From positions 1 through 64,000 of the forward strand of contig QAKI01000011.1 in NCBI GenBank assembly GCA_003343905.1: a stretch of 64,000 nucleotides of DNA, read 5' to 3'. Position numbers and translations under genes: made by a program. This DNA is from Subdoligranulum variabile. GTDB lineage: Bacteria > Bacillota > Clostridia > Oscillospirales > Ruminococcaceae. Shown piece by piece: positions 51,055-60,198 of this stretch. The notes under the pieces were generated by a model that saw nothing but the letters and a program-made list of their open reading frames with translations, did no database searches and was not told where the DNA came from. Every line of letters begins with the position of its first letter. The stretch's first letter is position 1.

Positions 51055-51744
51055 ATGAAACGAATTCTGGTCGTGGAGGACGATCTGGCACTCAGTACCG
51101 GCCTCTGCTTTGAACTGGACGCCGCGGGGTATGCTTCCCTGCCGGCCTACAACTGCGCGAAGGCGCGCTGCCTGCTGGCCCAGGACGCGCCGGACCTGGC
51201 GCTGCTGGACGTGAACCTGCCGGACGGCAACGGCTTTGACCTGTGCCGGGACATCAAGGCGGTGCGGCCGGAACTGCCGGTCATCTTCCTGACGGCCAAC
51301 GATTTGGAAAGCGATATGCTCAACGGCTTTGACATGGGCGCCGAGGACTATGTGACCAAGCCGTTTAATATGCAGATCCTGCTGCGCCGGGTGGAAGTGG
51401 CCCTGCGGCGCAGCAGCCAGACCGCGGCCCCCGCCGCCGAGCGTTGGAGCGACGGCTGGCTGGCGCTGGATTTTTCGGCCCTGACGGCCCGGCGCGGCGG
51501 CGAAACGCTGGTCATCACCCCCAACGAGTACAAGCTGCTGCGCTTTTTGACCGACCATACCGGCCAGATCCTGACCCGTCAGCAGCTTTTGGACCGCCTG
51601 TGGGACAGCGCCGGGAACTTCATCGACGACCACACCCTGACCGTGACGATGAACCGCCTGCGCGCCAAAATAGAGGATGACGCCCACGCCTACATCAAGA
51701 CCGTGCGCGGCATGGGTTACATCTGGACGGGAGGCAGGGCATGA
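51055..51744 (+). CDS. OmpR-family response regulator
   Basis: 229 aa. Receiver with LVVEDDLALS, LALLDVNLPDGNG (phospho-acceptor Asp), LTANDLE and DYVTKPFN. C-terminal winged helix with ITPNEYKLLRFLTDHTGQIL and TVTMNRLRAKIED. ATG 51055 is used; an adjacent GTG one codon upstream is equally well placed relative to AGGAG. Overlaps the kinase by ATGA. It opens a run of seven more genes with gaps below 50 nt. Confidence 0.93.
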   Translation: MKRILVVEDDLALSTGLCFELDAAGYASLPAYNCAKARCLLAQDAPDLALLDVNLPDGNGFDLCRDIKAVRPELPVIFLTANDLESDMLNGFDMGAEDYVTKPFNMQILLRRVEVALRRSSQTAAPAAERWSDGWLALDFSALTARRGGETLVITPNEYKLLRFLTDHTGQILTRQQLLDRLWDSAGNFIDDHTLTVTMNRLRAKIEDDAHAYIKTVRGMGYIWTGGRA

Positions 51745-52763
51745 AACACCGCAGCATGACCGTGATGCGCTCCGGGATGTTCCTTTTATCCGCCGTGCTG
51801 TTCGCCGCCCTTGCGGCGCTGCTGTGGCAGACCATCCCCTGGGCGTCGGTGCGGTGGAGCATCCTGGTGCTGTGCACCGCCATCTACGCCGTGGTGGGGC
51901 TGTGGGCGTGGTATCAGCGGCGGCAGGTCAGCCTGTTCGCCGACGACCTGTGCGAAACGCTGGACGCCCTGATGTCCGGCCGCGAGGTGGAGGGCTACGA
52001 ACCCTACGAGGACAGCCTGACCGCCAAGGTGCAGGGCAAGCTGATGCAGTATTTTGACATTATGAGCGAGGGCCAGCGCCAGAGCCGCCGCGACAAGGAA
52101 ACGATCCAGGGGCTGGTGAGCGATATCTCCCACCAGGTCAAAACGCCCATCGCCAACATCAAGATGTTCACCGGCATCCTGCGCAGCCACGACCTGCCCG
52201 CCGAAAAGCGCGCCGAGTTTCTGGCTACGATGGACGGCCAGATCGACAAGCTGGATTTTTTGATGCAGTCGCTCATCAAGATGTCCCGGCTGGAGACCGG
52301 GACCTTTGCGCTGCACCCGGAACAGGCCGTTCTGGCCGATACCATCGCCCGCGCCATGAGCACGGTGTGGGCCAAAGCGGAAAGCAAGGGCATCCGCCTT
52401 AGCGCCGCGTGCGACGGCGGCATCACGGTCCGGCATGACCCCAAATGGACCGCGGAGGCCCTGAGCAACATTCTGGACAACGCCGTCAAATACACGCCGC
52501 CCGGCGGCAGCGTGACCGTGACGGTGCGCCCCTGGCAGTTCTATACCCGTGTGGACATCACCGATACCGGCATGGGCATCCCGGAAGAACACTATAACGA
52601 CATATTCCAGCGGTTCTACCGCGCGCAGGAGGCCGCCGCCGAGGAGGGCGTGGGCCTGGGGCTGTACCTTGCCAACGGCATCATCACCCGGCAGAACGGC
52701 TATATCAGCGTGAAGTCCTGCGTGGGCAAAGGGACCACGTTCTCGGTCTATTTACTGAGCTGA
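51741..52763 (+). CDS. Sensor histidine kinase
   Basis: 340 aa. Two membrane segments near the N-terminus (about 10-30 and 36-56) separated by only a few residues. H box VSDISHQVKTPIANIKM, N box LSNILDNAVKYTPP, G1 DTGMGI and G2 GVGLGLYLANGI. The short sensor region again suggests intramembrane or partner-mediated sensing, perhaps with one of the FtsX-type exporters downstream. Pairs with the response regulator it overlaps. Confidence 0.92.
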   Translation: MKHRSMTVMRSGMFLLSAVLFAALAALLWQTIPWASVRWSILVLCTAIYAVVGLWAWYQRRQVSLFADDLCETLDALMSGREVEGYEPYEDSLTAKVQGKLMQYFDIMSEGQRQSRRDKETIQGLVSDISHQVKTPIANIKMFTGILRSHDLPAEKRAEFLATMDGQIDKLDFLMQSLIKMSRLETGTFALHPEQAVLADTIARAMSTVWAKAESKGIRLSAACDGGITVRHDPKWTAEALSNILDNAVKYTPPGGSVTVTVRPWQFYTRVDITDTGMGIPEEHYNDIFQRFYRAQEAAAEEGVGLGLYLANGIITRQNGYISVKSCVGKGTTFSVYLLS

Positions 52764-52803
52764 ACCGCCCCAAAGCAAGCATTACCCAGAACAAAGGAGA
52801 AGT

Positions 52804-53469
52804 ATGATGAGCAAAAAGAACGCCCCCCCGTCCGATTTCCTGTGGTATGCCCTGTACGCCTTCGCCGGGCTGGGGCTGGAACTGGTGCTGCTGGGCGCGG
52901 TGGAACCGCTGCTGTTCCACGGCGCGGACAGCAGCGCCTACACGGCGGGCCAGTCCATCCTGCACTGGCTGCTGACCTGCCTTTGCTGGGGCGGCATCGC
53001 CGTTTTGCTGGTGCGCGGCGCCAAGCGGAAGTTGGGCTTCACGGTCCTGTGCCGGGAGCGCCCCACCCGCCGCGGCGTGGCGCTGGCCGCCGTGCTGGCG
53101 GCCCTGTGCGTTCTTTTGAACGCCCTGGACTGGGGCACGCTGAAGATCATCGGGGAATTTACCAAAAAGGGTCCCCTGCTTTTTGCGTTCCAGTATCTTT
53201 ATTATCTGTTCGAGGTCGCCCTCGTCTTTCTGATCGTGGTATTCGGCCAGCAGTTTGCCGAGCGCCTGCTGGGCCGCGCCAGCCGCATCCCCTTCGGCGG
53301 GGCGGTACTGTGCTGCACCTGGGGCGCGATCCACCTTTTGACCCAGGGCGGCCTGTCCGGCGGCGCGGGCGTCATGGTTTTTGCGCTGCTGTACGGGTGC
53401 ATCTATCTTCTGCTGCGGCGCAACGCCGCGCTTTCCTACGGCATGATGGCGCTGGCCTTCGTGCTGTGA
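52804..53469 (+). CDS. Membrane protein related to CPBP proteases, active site degenerate
   Basis: 221 aa, six to seven hydrophobic segments. The C-terminal half resembles the CPBP fold: QQFAERLLGR sits where EExxxR is expected, and TWGAIHLLTQGG where the second-motif His lies. The Glu pair is missing, so protease activity is doubtful. It may be an immunity- or chaperone-like relative. Forty nt after the kinase and 29 nt before the flavodoxin gene, so in the same operon. ATG after AAAGGAG. Confidence 0.7.
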   Translation: MMSKKNAPPSDFLWYALYAFAGLGLELVLLGAVEPLLFHGADSSAYTAGQSILHWLLTCLCWGGIAVLLVRGAKRKLGFTVLCRERPTRRGVALAAVLAALCVLLNALDWGTLKIIGEFTKKGPLLFAFQYLYYLFEVALVFLIVVFGQQFAERLLGRASRIPFGGAVLCCTWGAIHLLTQGGLSGGAGVMVFALLYGCIYLLLRRNAALSYGMMALAFVL

Positions 53470-53498
53470 CCCTGCCATAAAGAAAGAGGTAACGAACC

Positions 53499-54035
53499 AT
53501 GAAAACGATCATCCTGTACGGCAGCGAATACGGCACTACCCGCCGCTACGCCGAAAAGCTGGCCCAGTTGACCGGCATCCCCGCCGTGGACTGTACCGCC
53601 GCCGGGGACCTGCGCGGCTATGAACGCGTGGTCTATCTGGGCGGGCTGTATGCGGGCGGCGTCAAGGGGTTCAAGCGCACCGTCAAGCGGCTGCCCACTG
53701 GAGTCAAGCTGATTCTGGTCACTGTTGGTCTGGCGGATGTGACAGACCAGGAAAACCTCCGCAACATTCAAAGCGCCGTGCAGCGGAAGCTTCCGCCCGC
53801 CCTGTTTGCCAACACGGCCCTGTTCCACCTGCGGGGCGGCATCGACTACAGCCGCCTGAGCCCCCTCCACAAGACCATGATGACCCTTTTGTACAACAAG
53901 GCCCGCCGCCTGCCCGAAGAAAAGAAAACGGCGGAGATCCGCGCCATGATCGAAACCTTCAACCAGAAGGTGGATTTTGTGAACTTTGATTCCCTGCGGC
54001 CGATCGTGGAGGCGATCGGTCAGACTCTACCATAA
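53499..54035 (+). CDS. Flavodoxin-domain protein
   Basis: 178 aa. The FMN phosphate-loop YGSEYGTTRRYAEKLA is at the N-terminus, then VVYLGGLYAGGVKGFKRT and the second loop VTVGLADVTD. This is the Flavodoxin_5/HemG-like layout (about 175 aa). It may pass electrons or act as a menaquinone-linked protoporphyrinogen oxidase, but no haem genes are close. Placement inside a signalling/ABC operon is unusual. 16 nt before the ATPase gene. Confidence 0.88.
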   Translation: MKTIILYGSEYGTTRRYAEKLAQLTGIPAVDCTAAGDLRGYERVVYLGGLYAGGVKGFKRTVKRLPTGVKLILVTVGLADVTDQENLRNIQSAVQRKLPPALFANTALFHLRGGIDYSRLSPLHKTMMTLLYNKARRLPEEKKTAEIRAMIETFNQKVDFVNFDSLRPIVEAIGQTLP

Positions 54036-54051
54036 GCGAGGCATTCCACCC

Positions 54052-54717
54052 ATGAACATCGTGACCGTACATAACGTGAAAAAATACTTCGGCAAAGGCG
54101 AAAACCTGGTCAAAGCCCTGGACGGCATCGACCTGGAGATCGAAAAAGGCAAGTTCACCGCCATCATCGGGGCGTCCGGTTCCGGCAAGACGACGCTGCT
54201 GAACATGATCGGCGGCATGGACGTGCCCGACGAGGGCGAAGTCATCGTGGACGGCGTGAACCTGCACGGGCTGAAAGAAAAGCAGCTTGCCGTGTTCCGC
54301 CGCAGCAAGGTGGGCTTTGTGTACCAGAACTTCAATCTGGTGCCCACCCTGACGGTGAAAGAAAACATCCTGTTCCCGCTGAGTCTGGCGGGCAGCACCC
54401 CCGACCCCGCCTTTCTGGAGGAGATCGTCACCCTGCTGCACCTGAAAGACCGGCTGGCGGCCTACCCCGGCGAACTTTCGGGCGGCGGGCAGCAGCGGGT
54501 CGCCATCGCCCGCGCGTTGATCGCCAAGCCCGCCATCATTCTGGCGGACGAACCCACCGGCAACCTGGATTCCAAGACCGGGCAGAACGTGCTGGGCCTG
54601 CTGAAACTTTCGGTCGAGACCTACCGCCAGACCCTTGTGATGATCACCCACAACCTGGAACTGGCCCAGATGGCTGACCGCGTCGTCCGCATCGAGGACG
54701 GCCGCATCCACGCATAA
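54052..54717 (+). CDS. ABC transporter ATPase (MacB/LolD type)
   Basis: 221 aa, minimal ABC size. Walker A GASGSGKTTLLNMIGG, Q-loop YQNFNLVPTLTV, Walker B ILADEPTGNLDS and His MITHNLELA. The signature reads LSGGGQQR rather than the common LSGGQQQR, a one-residue change. ATG 54052 (MNIVTVHNV) is the only well-placed start. Partner of the large FtsX-type permease 14 nt downstream. Confidence 0.94.
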   Translation: MNIVTVHNVKKYFGKGENLVKALDGIDLEIEKGKFTAIIGASGSGKTTLLNMIGGMDVPDEGEVIVDGVNLHGLKEKQLAVFRRSKVGFVYQNFNLVPTLTVKENILFPLSLAGSTPDPAFLEEIVTLLHLKDRLAAYPGELSGGGQQRVAIARALIAKPAIILADEPTGNLDSKTGQNVLGLLKLSVETYRQTLVMITHNLELAQMADRVVRIEDGRIHA

Positions 54718-54731
54718 GGGGGACGGCGGCC

Positions 54732-57269
54732 ATGCTTGCGAACAACAACCTGAAGATCTGCTGGACCCTTGTGCGGCGGGACTTCCGCTTTCACCGGGCC
54801 AAAAACGCCCTGCTGACGCTGGCCGTGGCGCTGGTCACGGGGCTGTATGCCTTCGTGTTCCTGCTGGGCGGCGCAGTGGAAGGCGCGTTTTTGCTGAACT
54901 ACCAGTACACCTACGGTTCCACCAGCCACATTCTGTACAGCGGCCTGACCGAACATCAGGCCGAACTGCTGGCCCAGCACCCCAACGTAAAAAGCGCCGT
55001 GCGGCTCAGCACGCTGGGCACCCTGTCCGACCCGATGATGGGCCAGCGGTCGGTCAAACTGGCCGTCACCGACCGGGATTATGCGGCGACCGTGCTTTCG
55101 CTGCCCACCACCGGCCGCCTGCCGGAACAGCCCTATGAGATCGCGCTGGACGAGTACACCATGGGGTCCTTAGGCGTGACGTATGAGATCGGCGCGCCGG
55201 TGGACCTGCAGTGGACCGACCCCAGCGGGCAGACCCACACCGACCGCTTTACGCTGTGCGGCTGGTGGGCCAGCCCCACCAACTTTACCGAGGCCTGCGC
55301 CTGGATCACCAGCGGCACCGCGCAGGAATTGATGCCGGGCTATGACGGCGCGGCGGCCGCCAACATCACGCTGGGCGTCACGCTGCACCAGCCCCGTGAC
55401 CTGGAACAGCAGGCCGCCCAGTTGCTGGCGGACCAGGGCCTGCCGGAACTGCCCTTTACCACCAACCTTGCCTACAACGACGCCCGGATGGACAGCGCCA
55501 ACGAACAGGCCCGCCCCTACTACGCCCCCGCCGTCATGGTGCTGGTGTGCGGCTTTTTGATGGTGCTTTCCATCGTGCAGGTGACCTTCACCCAGGACCG
55601 GGCCTATTTTGCCGGGCTGAAAGCACTGGGCTTTTCGCCCCGGCAGATGCGGCGCTACCTGCTGGAAAAAGGCGCCGCCGTCACGGTGCTGGGCCTTGTG
55701 CCCGGCTTCCTGATCGGCTTTGGGCTGAACCTTGCCATTACGCCGCAGGTCGTCATCGGCATGGAGCAGAACCCGGCCCTCTACTTTTTGAACTGGCAGC
55801 CCCTTGCGGCGGCGGCCGTCTGTTCACTTTTCACCGTGCTGCTGGCCTACCTGCTGCCCACCCTGCGTCTGGCCCGCATGACCCCCGCCCAGGCTTTGCG
55901 CAGCAGCGCCCCGCAGACCGCCCGCGGCAGCGGCAGCCGGAACGGCGTGATGACGCTGCCCCGGCTGGCGCTGCGCACGCTCAAACGCGGCATGGGCCGC
56001 ACGGTCCTGTCGGCGGCGGCCCTGCTGGCGGCTGTGCTGATGCTGACCGATACCTGGACCAAATACATCAGCCTGCAGGAAGACCTGTACCTGGCGGCGC
56101 TGTCCCCGTGGGACTACTCCATCGCGGACGCTTCCACCGCTTCCACCTACCAGTGCTACAACGAGCGCAACCAGGGCATCACCGAACAGATGGTGCAGGA
56201 CCTGCGCGCCCGGCCCGAAGTGACCGACGTGAGCGCGCTCAAAACCCGCGAAGTGCCCATGACGGCGGACGAAACGCTGCGGCAGCGGGTGGTGGACTAC
56301 TACAACCAGCCCTACGACGACACCATGACCCTCAAAGACACCCAGGCCGCCTACCCGGACTGGACCGCCGGGCTGGAACGCTTTACCCGGGACGGCAGCT
56401 ACACCGCCATCGTGGTGGGGCTGGACAACCGCTACCTGGACTATGTGCTGGAATACTGCCCCCTTACCAGCGGCAGCTTTGACGCGGACGCCTTTGCGGC
56501 AGGCGACACCGTGCTGGCGGGCGGCGCCTACCACGAGGGCGTTTCCTGCCTGGCGGCGGGCGAAAGCGTGACGCTGGCAGGCCGGGACTTTACCGTGCTG
56601 GCGTCCCTGATGCACGACAACACCTACATGGAGGGGTCCAACAGCCCCGAAACGTCCTTCACATTCTTCTATCTGGTGCCGCTTTCGGTCTTTGACGAAC
56701 TGTTCCCCGGCCAGGGCTACCGCCAGCTTGCCGTGAACATCGACCACAGCCAGCAGGCGTCCTTTGAGGCGTATCTGGACCAGTACGAACAGGGCCTTAA
56801 CCGTGGCATCAGCGTCACCCTGCGCAGCGATTACCAGCAGAACTTCCAGAACTCCCGGCTGAACATGGTGCTGGTGCAGGGGCTTGTGGGCCTTGTGCTG
56901 CTGGGCATCGCGCTGCTGAACTTTTTGAACCTGCTGGCCGTCAAGACCATCAGCCGTCGGCGGGAGTTCGCCGTTTACCAGAGCCTTGGCATGACGCTGG
57001 CCCAACTGCGGCGGCTGGTCCTGCTGGAGGGGCTGTTCTATGCGCTGGCCATGGCCGCGGTGCTGGTGCCGGTCAGCGTCGGCTTTGCGCTGGCGGTAAT
57101 GCCCGGCGTGATCGCGGACTTTTCCTGGGTGGCGGTCTACCACTTTACGGTCGCCCCGCTGTGGGCCGCCCTGCTGGCGCTGGCCGTGCTGGCCCTTGCC
57201 ACGCCGCCCGCCTGCCTGCGGTTCGTCACCCGCGGCACCATCCAGGAGCGGCTGCGCACCGGGGAATGA
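54732..57269 (+). CDS. Large FtsX-type ABC permease
   Basis: 845 aa with two FtsX units: the first around residues 265-390 (FSPRQMRRYLLEKGAAVTVLG) and the second at the C-terminus (about 715-830, LGMTLAQLRRLVLLEGLFYAL). Two large extracytoplasmic domains (about 45-260 and 440-700) lie between them. This double layout is typical of lipoprotein- or peptide-exporting transporters of Gram-positive bacteria. ATG with AAGGGGGACGGCGGCC upstream. Followed after 48 nt by a sensor kinase. Confidence 0.92.
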   Translation: MLANNNLKICWTLVRRDFRFHRAKNALLTLAVALVTGLYAFVFLLGGAVEGAFLLNYQYTYGSTSHILYSGLTEHQAELLAQHPNVKSAVRLSTLGTLSDPMMGQRSVKLAVTDRDYAATVLSLPTTGRLPEQPYEIALDEYTMGSLGVTYEIGAPVDLQWTDPSGQTHTDRFTLCGWWASPTNFTEACAWITSGTAQELMPGYDGAAAANITLGVTLHQPRDLEQQAAQLLADQGLPELPFTTNLAYNDARMDSANEQARPYYAPAVMVLVCGFLMVLSIVQVTFTQDRAYFAGLKALGFSPRQMRRYLLEKGAAVTVLGLVPGFLIGFGLNLAITPQVVIGMEQNPALYFLNWQPLAAAAVCSLFTVLLAYLLPTLRLARMTPAQALRSSAPQTARGSGSRNGVMTLPRLALRTLKRGMGRTVLSAAALLAAVLMLTDTWTKYISLQEDLYLAALSPWDYSIADASTASTYQCYNERNQGITEQMVQDLRARPEVTDVSALKTREVPMTADETLRQRVVDYYNQPYDDTMTLKDTQAAYPDWTAGLERFTRDGSYTAIVVGLDNRYLDYVLEYCPLTSGSFDADAFAAGDTVLAGGAYHEGVSCLAAGESVTLAGRDFTVLASLMHDNTYMEGSNSPETSFTFFYLVPLSVFDELFPGQGYRQLAVNIDHSQQASFEAYLDQYEQGLNRGISVTLRSDYQQNFQNSRLNMVLVQGLVGLVLLGIALLNFLNLLAVKTISRRREFAVYQSLGMTLAQLRRLVLLEGLFYALAMAAVLVPVSVGFALAVMPGVIADFSWVAVYHFTVAPLWAALLALAVLALATPPACLRFVTRGTIQERLRTGE

Positions 57270-57317
57270 CCCGCGCCCCCGCATCCATCACTTTCTGTTG
57301 AGAGAGGAACGATACCC

Positions 57318-58682
57318 ATGGGTTTGCCATTTCGTTTAGGCACCGTGGCCTTCATCATGGCGATGATGGCCCTGGCGCTGTATATTTTGACCGCGGGCAT
57401 TCTGGGGCGGAAGATCCACGCCAAATCCCTGGCCCTCTTTTTCCTGTGCGGCGAGGTGTTCCAGTGGGCGGCGATGATGCTCTACGCCCTGTATGTCTTT
57501 GGCACCGGGGACGAGGATATGCCCTCTGCGCCGTTCGATACCGTCTGCTATCTGCTGATGGCGCTGGTGCTGGGCATCATCATGACCCGGCTCTACCGCA
57601 TCCCGCTGCTGCACACCTTCACGGCGGCCGTCCTCTGCACATTCGTAGTCAGCACGGCCAACGCCACCATGGTGGACGTGGTGGAGGAATACTCCCCCCT
57701 GTTTGACCGGATGTATTTTCTGGCCTTTGTTCGGCTGGATGTGCCCTATATCCTGACTGTCGGCGTTGCCCTGCTGGTGGCGGCCATTTTGAAAAAATCC
57801 GAGTTCTACCGCTACTTCTCGGCGCTGTTCCGCAGCCGCAGCCGGGGCATCCTGACCCTTGTGGTCTGCCTTGCCCTGCTGTTCATCATGCCGCTGCAGC
57901 AGCTTTTGTTCCCGGACCTGACGCCGGACGCCAGCTACGCCACCTTCTTTTTTGCACTGATCGTGGTGGGGGTGTTCCTGATCCAGTTCGCCGCCATGTA
58001 CACTGCCGGGCAGGACCGCATCAAAGCGCAGGAGGAGACTATTCTGCAGCAGCAGGCCCACATGGCGCTGCTGGAAGAACTGCAGCAGGAGATCCGGGCT
58101 TTCCGCCATGATTTCACGAACCTGTTCTCCGGCCTGGCGTTGCAGGCGCAGGAGGGGGATCTGGCCGGTATTCAGGATTTCATGAAACGCACCAGCAGCT
58201 ACTTTGACGAGAAGCTGGGCAGCGAGATTGCCCAGATGGACGGGCTGAACAACATCCAGCTCTACCCGCTGCGCAGCCTGCTGGCTACCAAGCTGGCAAA
58301 AATGCGGCAACTGCACATCAAGGGCACATTGGAAGCACTGGCCCCCGTGCGGGACGGTCTTGCCATGGATACCGACGATTTGCTACGGGCGCTGGGCATC
58401 CTGCTGGACAACGCCATCGAAGCCGTGCCCACGGGCGGCGGCCAGGTGCGTGTGGTGCTGTTACAGGAAGAAAAAGAACTCTATTTGGCCGTTGCCAACA
58501 ACTACGAGAAAGCCCCCGACCTGACCGCCCTGACGAAAAAGGGCTACACCACCAAAGGCGCCGGGCACGGCACGGGCCTTGGCAGTTACCGGCGCATCGT
58601 GGCCCGCTGCCGGGGCTGCGCGGCCCGGACCTTCCTGCAGGACGGGATGTTCGTGCAGGAACTGCACATCCCTACCCTATGA
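57318..58682 (+). CDS. AgrC-like GHKL sensor kinase
   Basis: 454 aa. Six to seven membrane helices (about 1-225) are followed by a coiled linker and the kinase. The phospho-acceptor His lies in EIRAFRHDFTNLFSGL (HPK10 pattern). The ATP-binding GHKL part contains LGILLDNAIEAVPTG (N box) and GHGTGLGSYRRIV (G box). This class often senses peptides and pairs with LytTR regulators, here the next gene after 18 nt. No AgrD/AgrB-like signal genes are seen nearby. Confidence 0.92.
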   Translation: MGLPFRLGTVAFIMAMMALALYILTAGILGRKIHAKSLALFFLCGEVFQWAAMMLYALYVFGTGDEDMPSAPFDTVCYLLMALVLGIIMTRLYRIPLLHTFTAAVLCTFVVSTANATMVDVVEEYSPLFDRMYFLAFVRLDVPYILTVGVALLVAAILKKSEFYRYFSALFRSRSRGILTLVVCLALLFIMPLQQLLFPDLTPDASYATFFFALIVVGVFLIQFAAMYTAGQDRIKAQEETILQQQAHMALLEELQQEIRAFRHDFTNLFSGLALQAQEGDLAGIQDFMKRTSSYFDEKLGSEIAQMDGLNNIQLYPLRSLLATKLAKMRQLHIKGTLEALAPVRDGLAMDTDDLLRALGILLDNAIEAVPTGGGQVRVVLLQEEKELYLAVANNYEKAPDLTALTKKGYTTKGAGHGTGLGSYRRIVARCRGCAARTFLQDGMFVQELHIPTL

Positions 58683-58700
58683 CCCAAGGAGGAACCGCCT

Positions 58701-59438
58701 GTGATCCCTGTATATATCTGTGACGACGAACCGCCCATCCGCAAAAATCTGGAACAGATCGTGGCCGGGCAGATCCTGATTCTGGACAGCGACATGGGCC
58801 CGGTGCGCGCGCTGGACGACCCCGACGAACTGCTGCGCGCCCAGCGGGAGGACGCCGTCCCGGCCATCTATTTTTTGGACATCGACTTTCCCGGCCGGAT
58901 GAGCGGGCTGGAACTGGCCCAAAAGCTGCGCCGGTACGACCCCCGCGGCTTCATCGTGTTCATTACGGCGCACAGCGACCTTGCGTTCGAGACTTTCCGC
59001 CTGCGGCTGGAAGCGTTGGACTACATCGTCAAGGGCGACCGCGACGCCATGACCGTGCGGGTGCAGCACTGCCTGGAAAGCATCCGCGAGCGGATGCAGG
59101 CCCAGCGCCCCGGGCAGGGCGGCTACTGCACGGTAAAAATTCTGGACACGGTGCGTCACATCCCGGTGGACAGTATTCTTTATTTGGAAGCGGTGGGTCT
59201 GCGGCATACGCTGCGGCTGCACATGGACGGCGAACTGCTGGAATTCAACAGCAGCCTGGACCATTTTGCCGCCCAGTTGGGCGACGGGTTCTAGCGCTGC
59301 CACCGCAGCTTTCTTGTGAACCGCGCCCGCATCCGGGCCGTGCATTTGAAAGAGCAGACCGTGGAACTGGACAACGGCGAAATCTGCCTGCTTTCCCGCA
59401 AGGCAAAAAGCGAATATCAGGCGCAGAACCGCGGCTGA
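58701..59438 (+). pseudogene. LytTR (AgrA-like) response regulator interrupted by in-frame TAG
   Basis: Start GTG 58701 after AAGGAGG. The receiver (1-120) has VYICDDEPPIRK, acceptor Asp in YFLDIDFPG, and a Lys in LDYIVKGDRD. The LytTR DNA-binding domain begins near 140 (TVRHIPVDSILYLEA) and is cut after LGDGF by TAG at 59292-59294. Without the stop the same frame continues RCHRSFLVNRARIRAVHL and on to TGA at 59438, giving 245 aa, the normal AgrA size. The lost 47 residues include the RCHRSFLVN strand of the DNA-binding domain. Either a nonsense mutation or read-through. Confidence 0.85.
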
Positions 59439-59443
59439 GCAAT

Positions 59444-59482
59444 CACCGGGAGGGACCGGCCGGTCCCTCCCGGTGGTTTTTT
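59444..59482 (+). terminator. Terminator of the long signalling/ABC operon
   Basis: Perfect 32-bp palindrome, arm CACCGGGAGGGACCGG, followed by GTTTTTTGTTTT. It lies 5 nt after the TGA that ends the read-through frame of the LytTR regulator. Confidence 0.92.
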
Positions 59483-59498
59483 GTTTTCCCAGAAATTA

Positions 59499-59541
59499 AA
59501 TTTTATTTTCCTCTTGACTTTAATTTTATTTATGTTATATT
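59499..59541 (+). promoter_or_regulatory. Promoter of the DUF2089 operon with flanking direct repeat
   Basis: TTGACT (59514-59519), 16-bp spacer, TATATT (59536-59541) in a very AT-rich stretch. AATTTTATTT occurs at 59499-59508 and 59522-59531, 23 bp apart, on either side of the -35; a possible operator. Confidence 0.6.
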
Positions 59542-59577
59542 GAATATAATTAAAGAAAAAGACAAGGGAGATTTGAA

Positions 59578-59874
59578 ATGGAAATTGACAAGATCCCACA
59601 GTGGCTGCTTGCTCTGGAGCCGGAGGACGTGACGTTTTTGAAAAACTTTGTTTTGAAGTCCGGCTCACTGAAAGAGATCGCACGCTTGTACGAGGTCTCT
59701 TACCCGACAGTCCGCCTGCGGCTGGACAAACTGATCCAAAAGATCGAACTGAGCGACCAGAAGAAAGAGGAACCGTTCGCCGCCTTTATCAAGGGGCTGG
59801 CCGTGGATTCCCGCATCGACCTGGAGACCGCAAAACTCATCATAGACAAATACAAACAAGAAAAGGAGAATTGA
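59578..59874 (+). CDS. DUF2089-family HTH protein
   Basis: 98 aa. IPQWLLALEPEDVTFLKNFV and LKSGSLKEIARLYEVSYPTV, then RLRLDKLIQKIEL, form the family's helix-turn-helix. The full-length family has an N-terminal zinc ribbon that is absent here. Probably a small DNA-binding regulator. ATG follows AAGGGAG. It is followed after 2 nt by two small membrane proteins, a linkage often seen with this family. Confidence 0.88.
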   Translation: MEIDKIPQWLLALEPEDVTFLKNFVLKSGSLKEIARLYEVSYPTVRLRLDKLIQKIELSDQKKEEPFAAFIKGLAVDSRIDLETAKLIIDKYKQEKEN

Positions 59875-59876
59875 AA

Positions 59877-60179
59877 ATGTACGATGTAACAGTCTGGGAG
59901 CTGCTTGTCGGTTTTGCCGTTGCGCTGGCCCTGATGGTAGCCGAATACCTTTTATGTACAAAACTGAAAAGCCCTTTGTGGGGCGGCATCCTTCCCTGCC
60001 TGTTCCTTGCGGGGAGCATCTGGGTCTTTGCCAGCGGCGCGGTCCCGCTGGAACTGCGCACCGTTTTCCCCTTTGTGATCCTGAACGCCCTGTTTTTCGG
60101 GGACTGGGGCACCGGCCGGGACAAATACAACAAGCTCCGGCAGGAGGAAATGGAACGCATGAAAGCGAAAGATTTGTAA
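59877..60179 (+). CDS. Small membrane protein A of the DUF2089 operon
   Basis: 100 aa with three hydrophobic segments (about 8-27, 35-52, 58-75) and a charged tail ending EEMERMKAKDL. Unknown function. The start ATG 59877 follows AAAAGGAG, 2 nt after the DUF2089 stop. Shares its C-terminal tail pattern with the next protein, so the two are probably paralogues. Confidence 0.8.
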   Translation: MYDVTVWELLVGFAVALALMVAEYLLCTKLKSPLWGGILPCLFLAGSIWVFASGAVPLELRTVFPFVILNALFFGDWGTGRDKYNKLRQEEMERMKAKDL

Positions 60180-60198
60180 GAAAGGGGCTGTTCCTACC

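Noticed and set aside
59292..59294. TAG as a reassigned sense codon
   Set aside because: dtd terminates normally at TAG in the same window, so global amber reassignment is not supported; local read-through remains possible.
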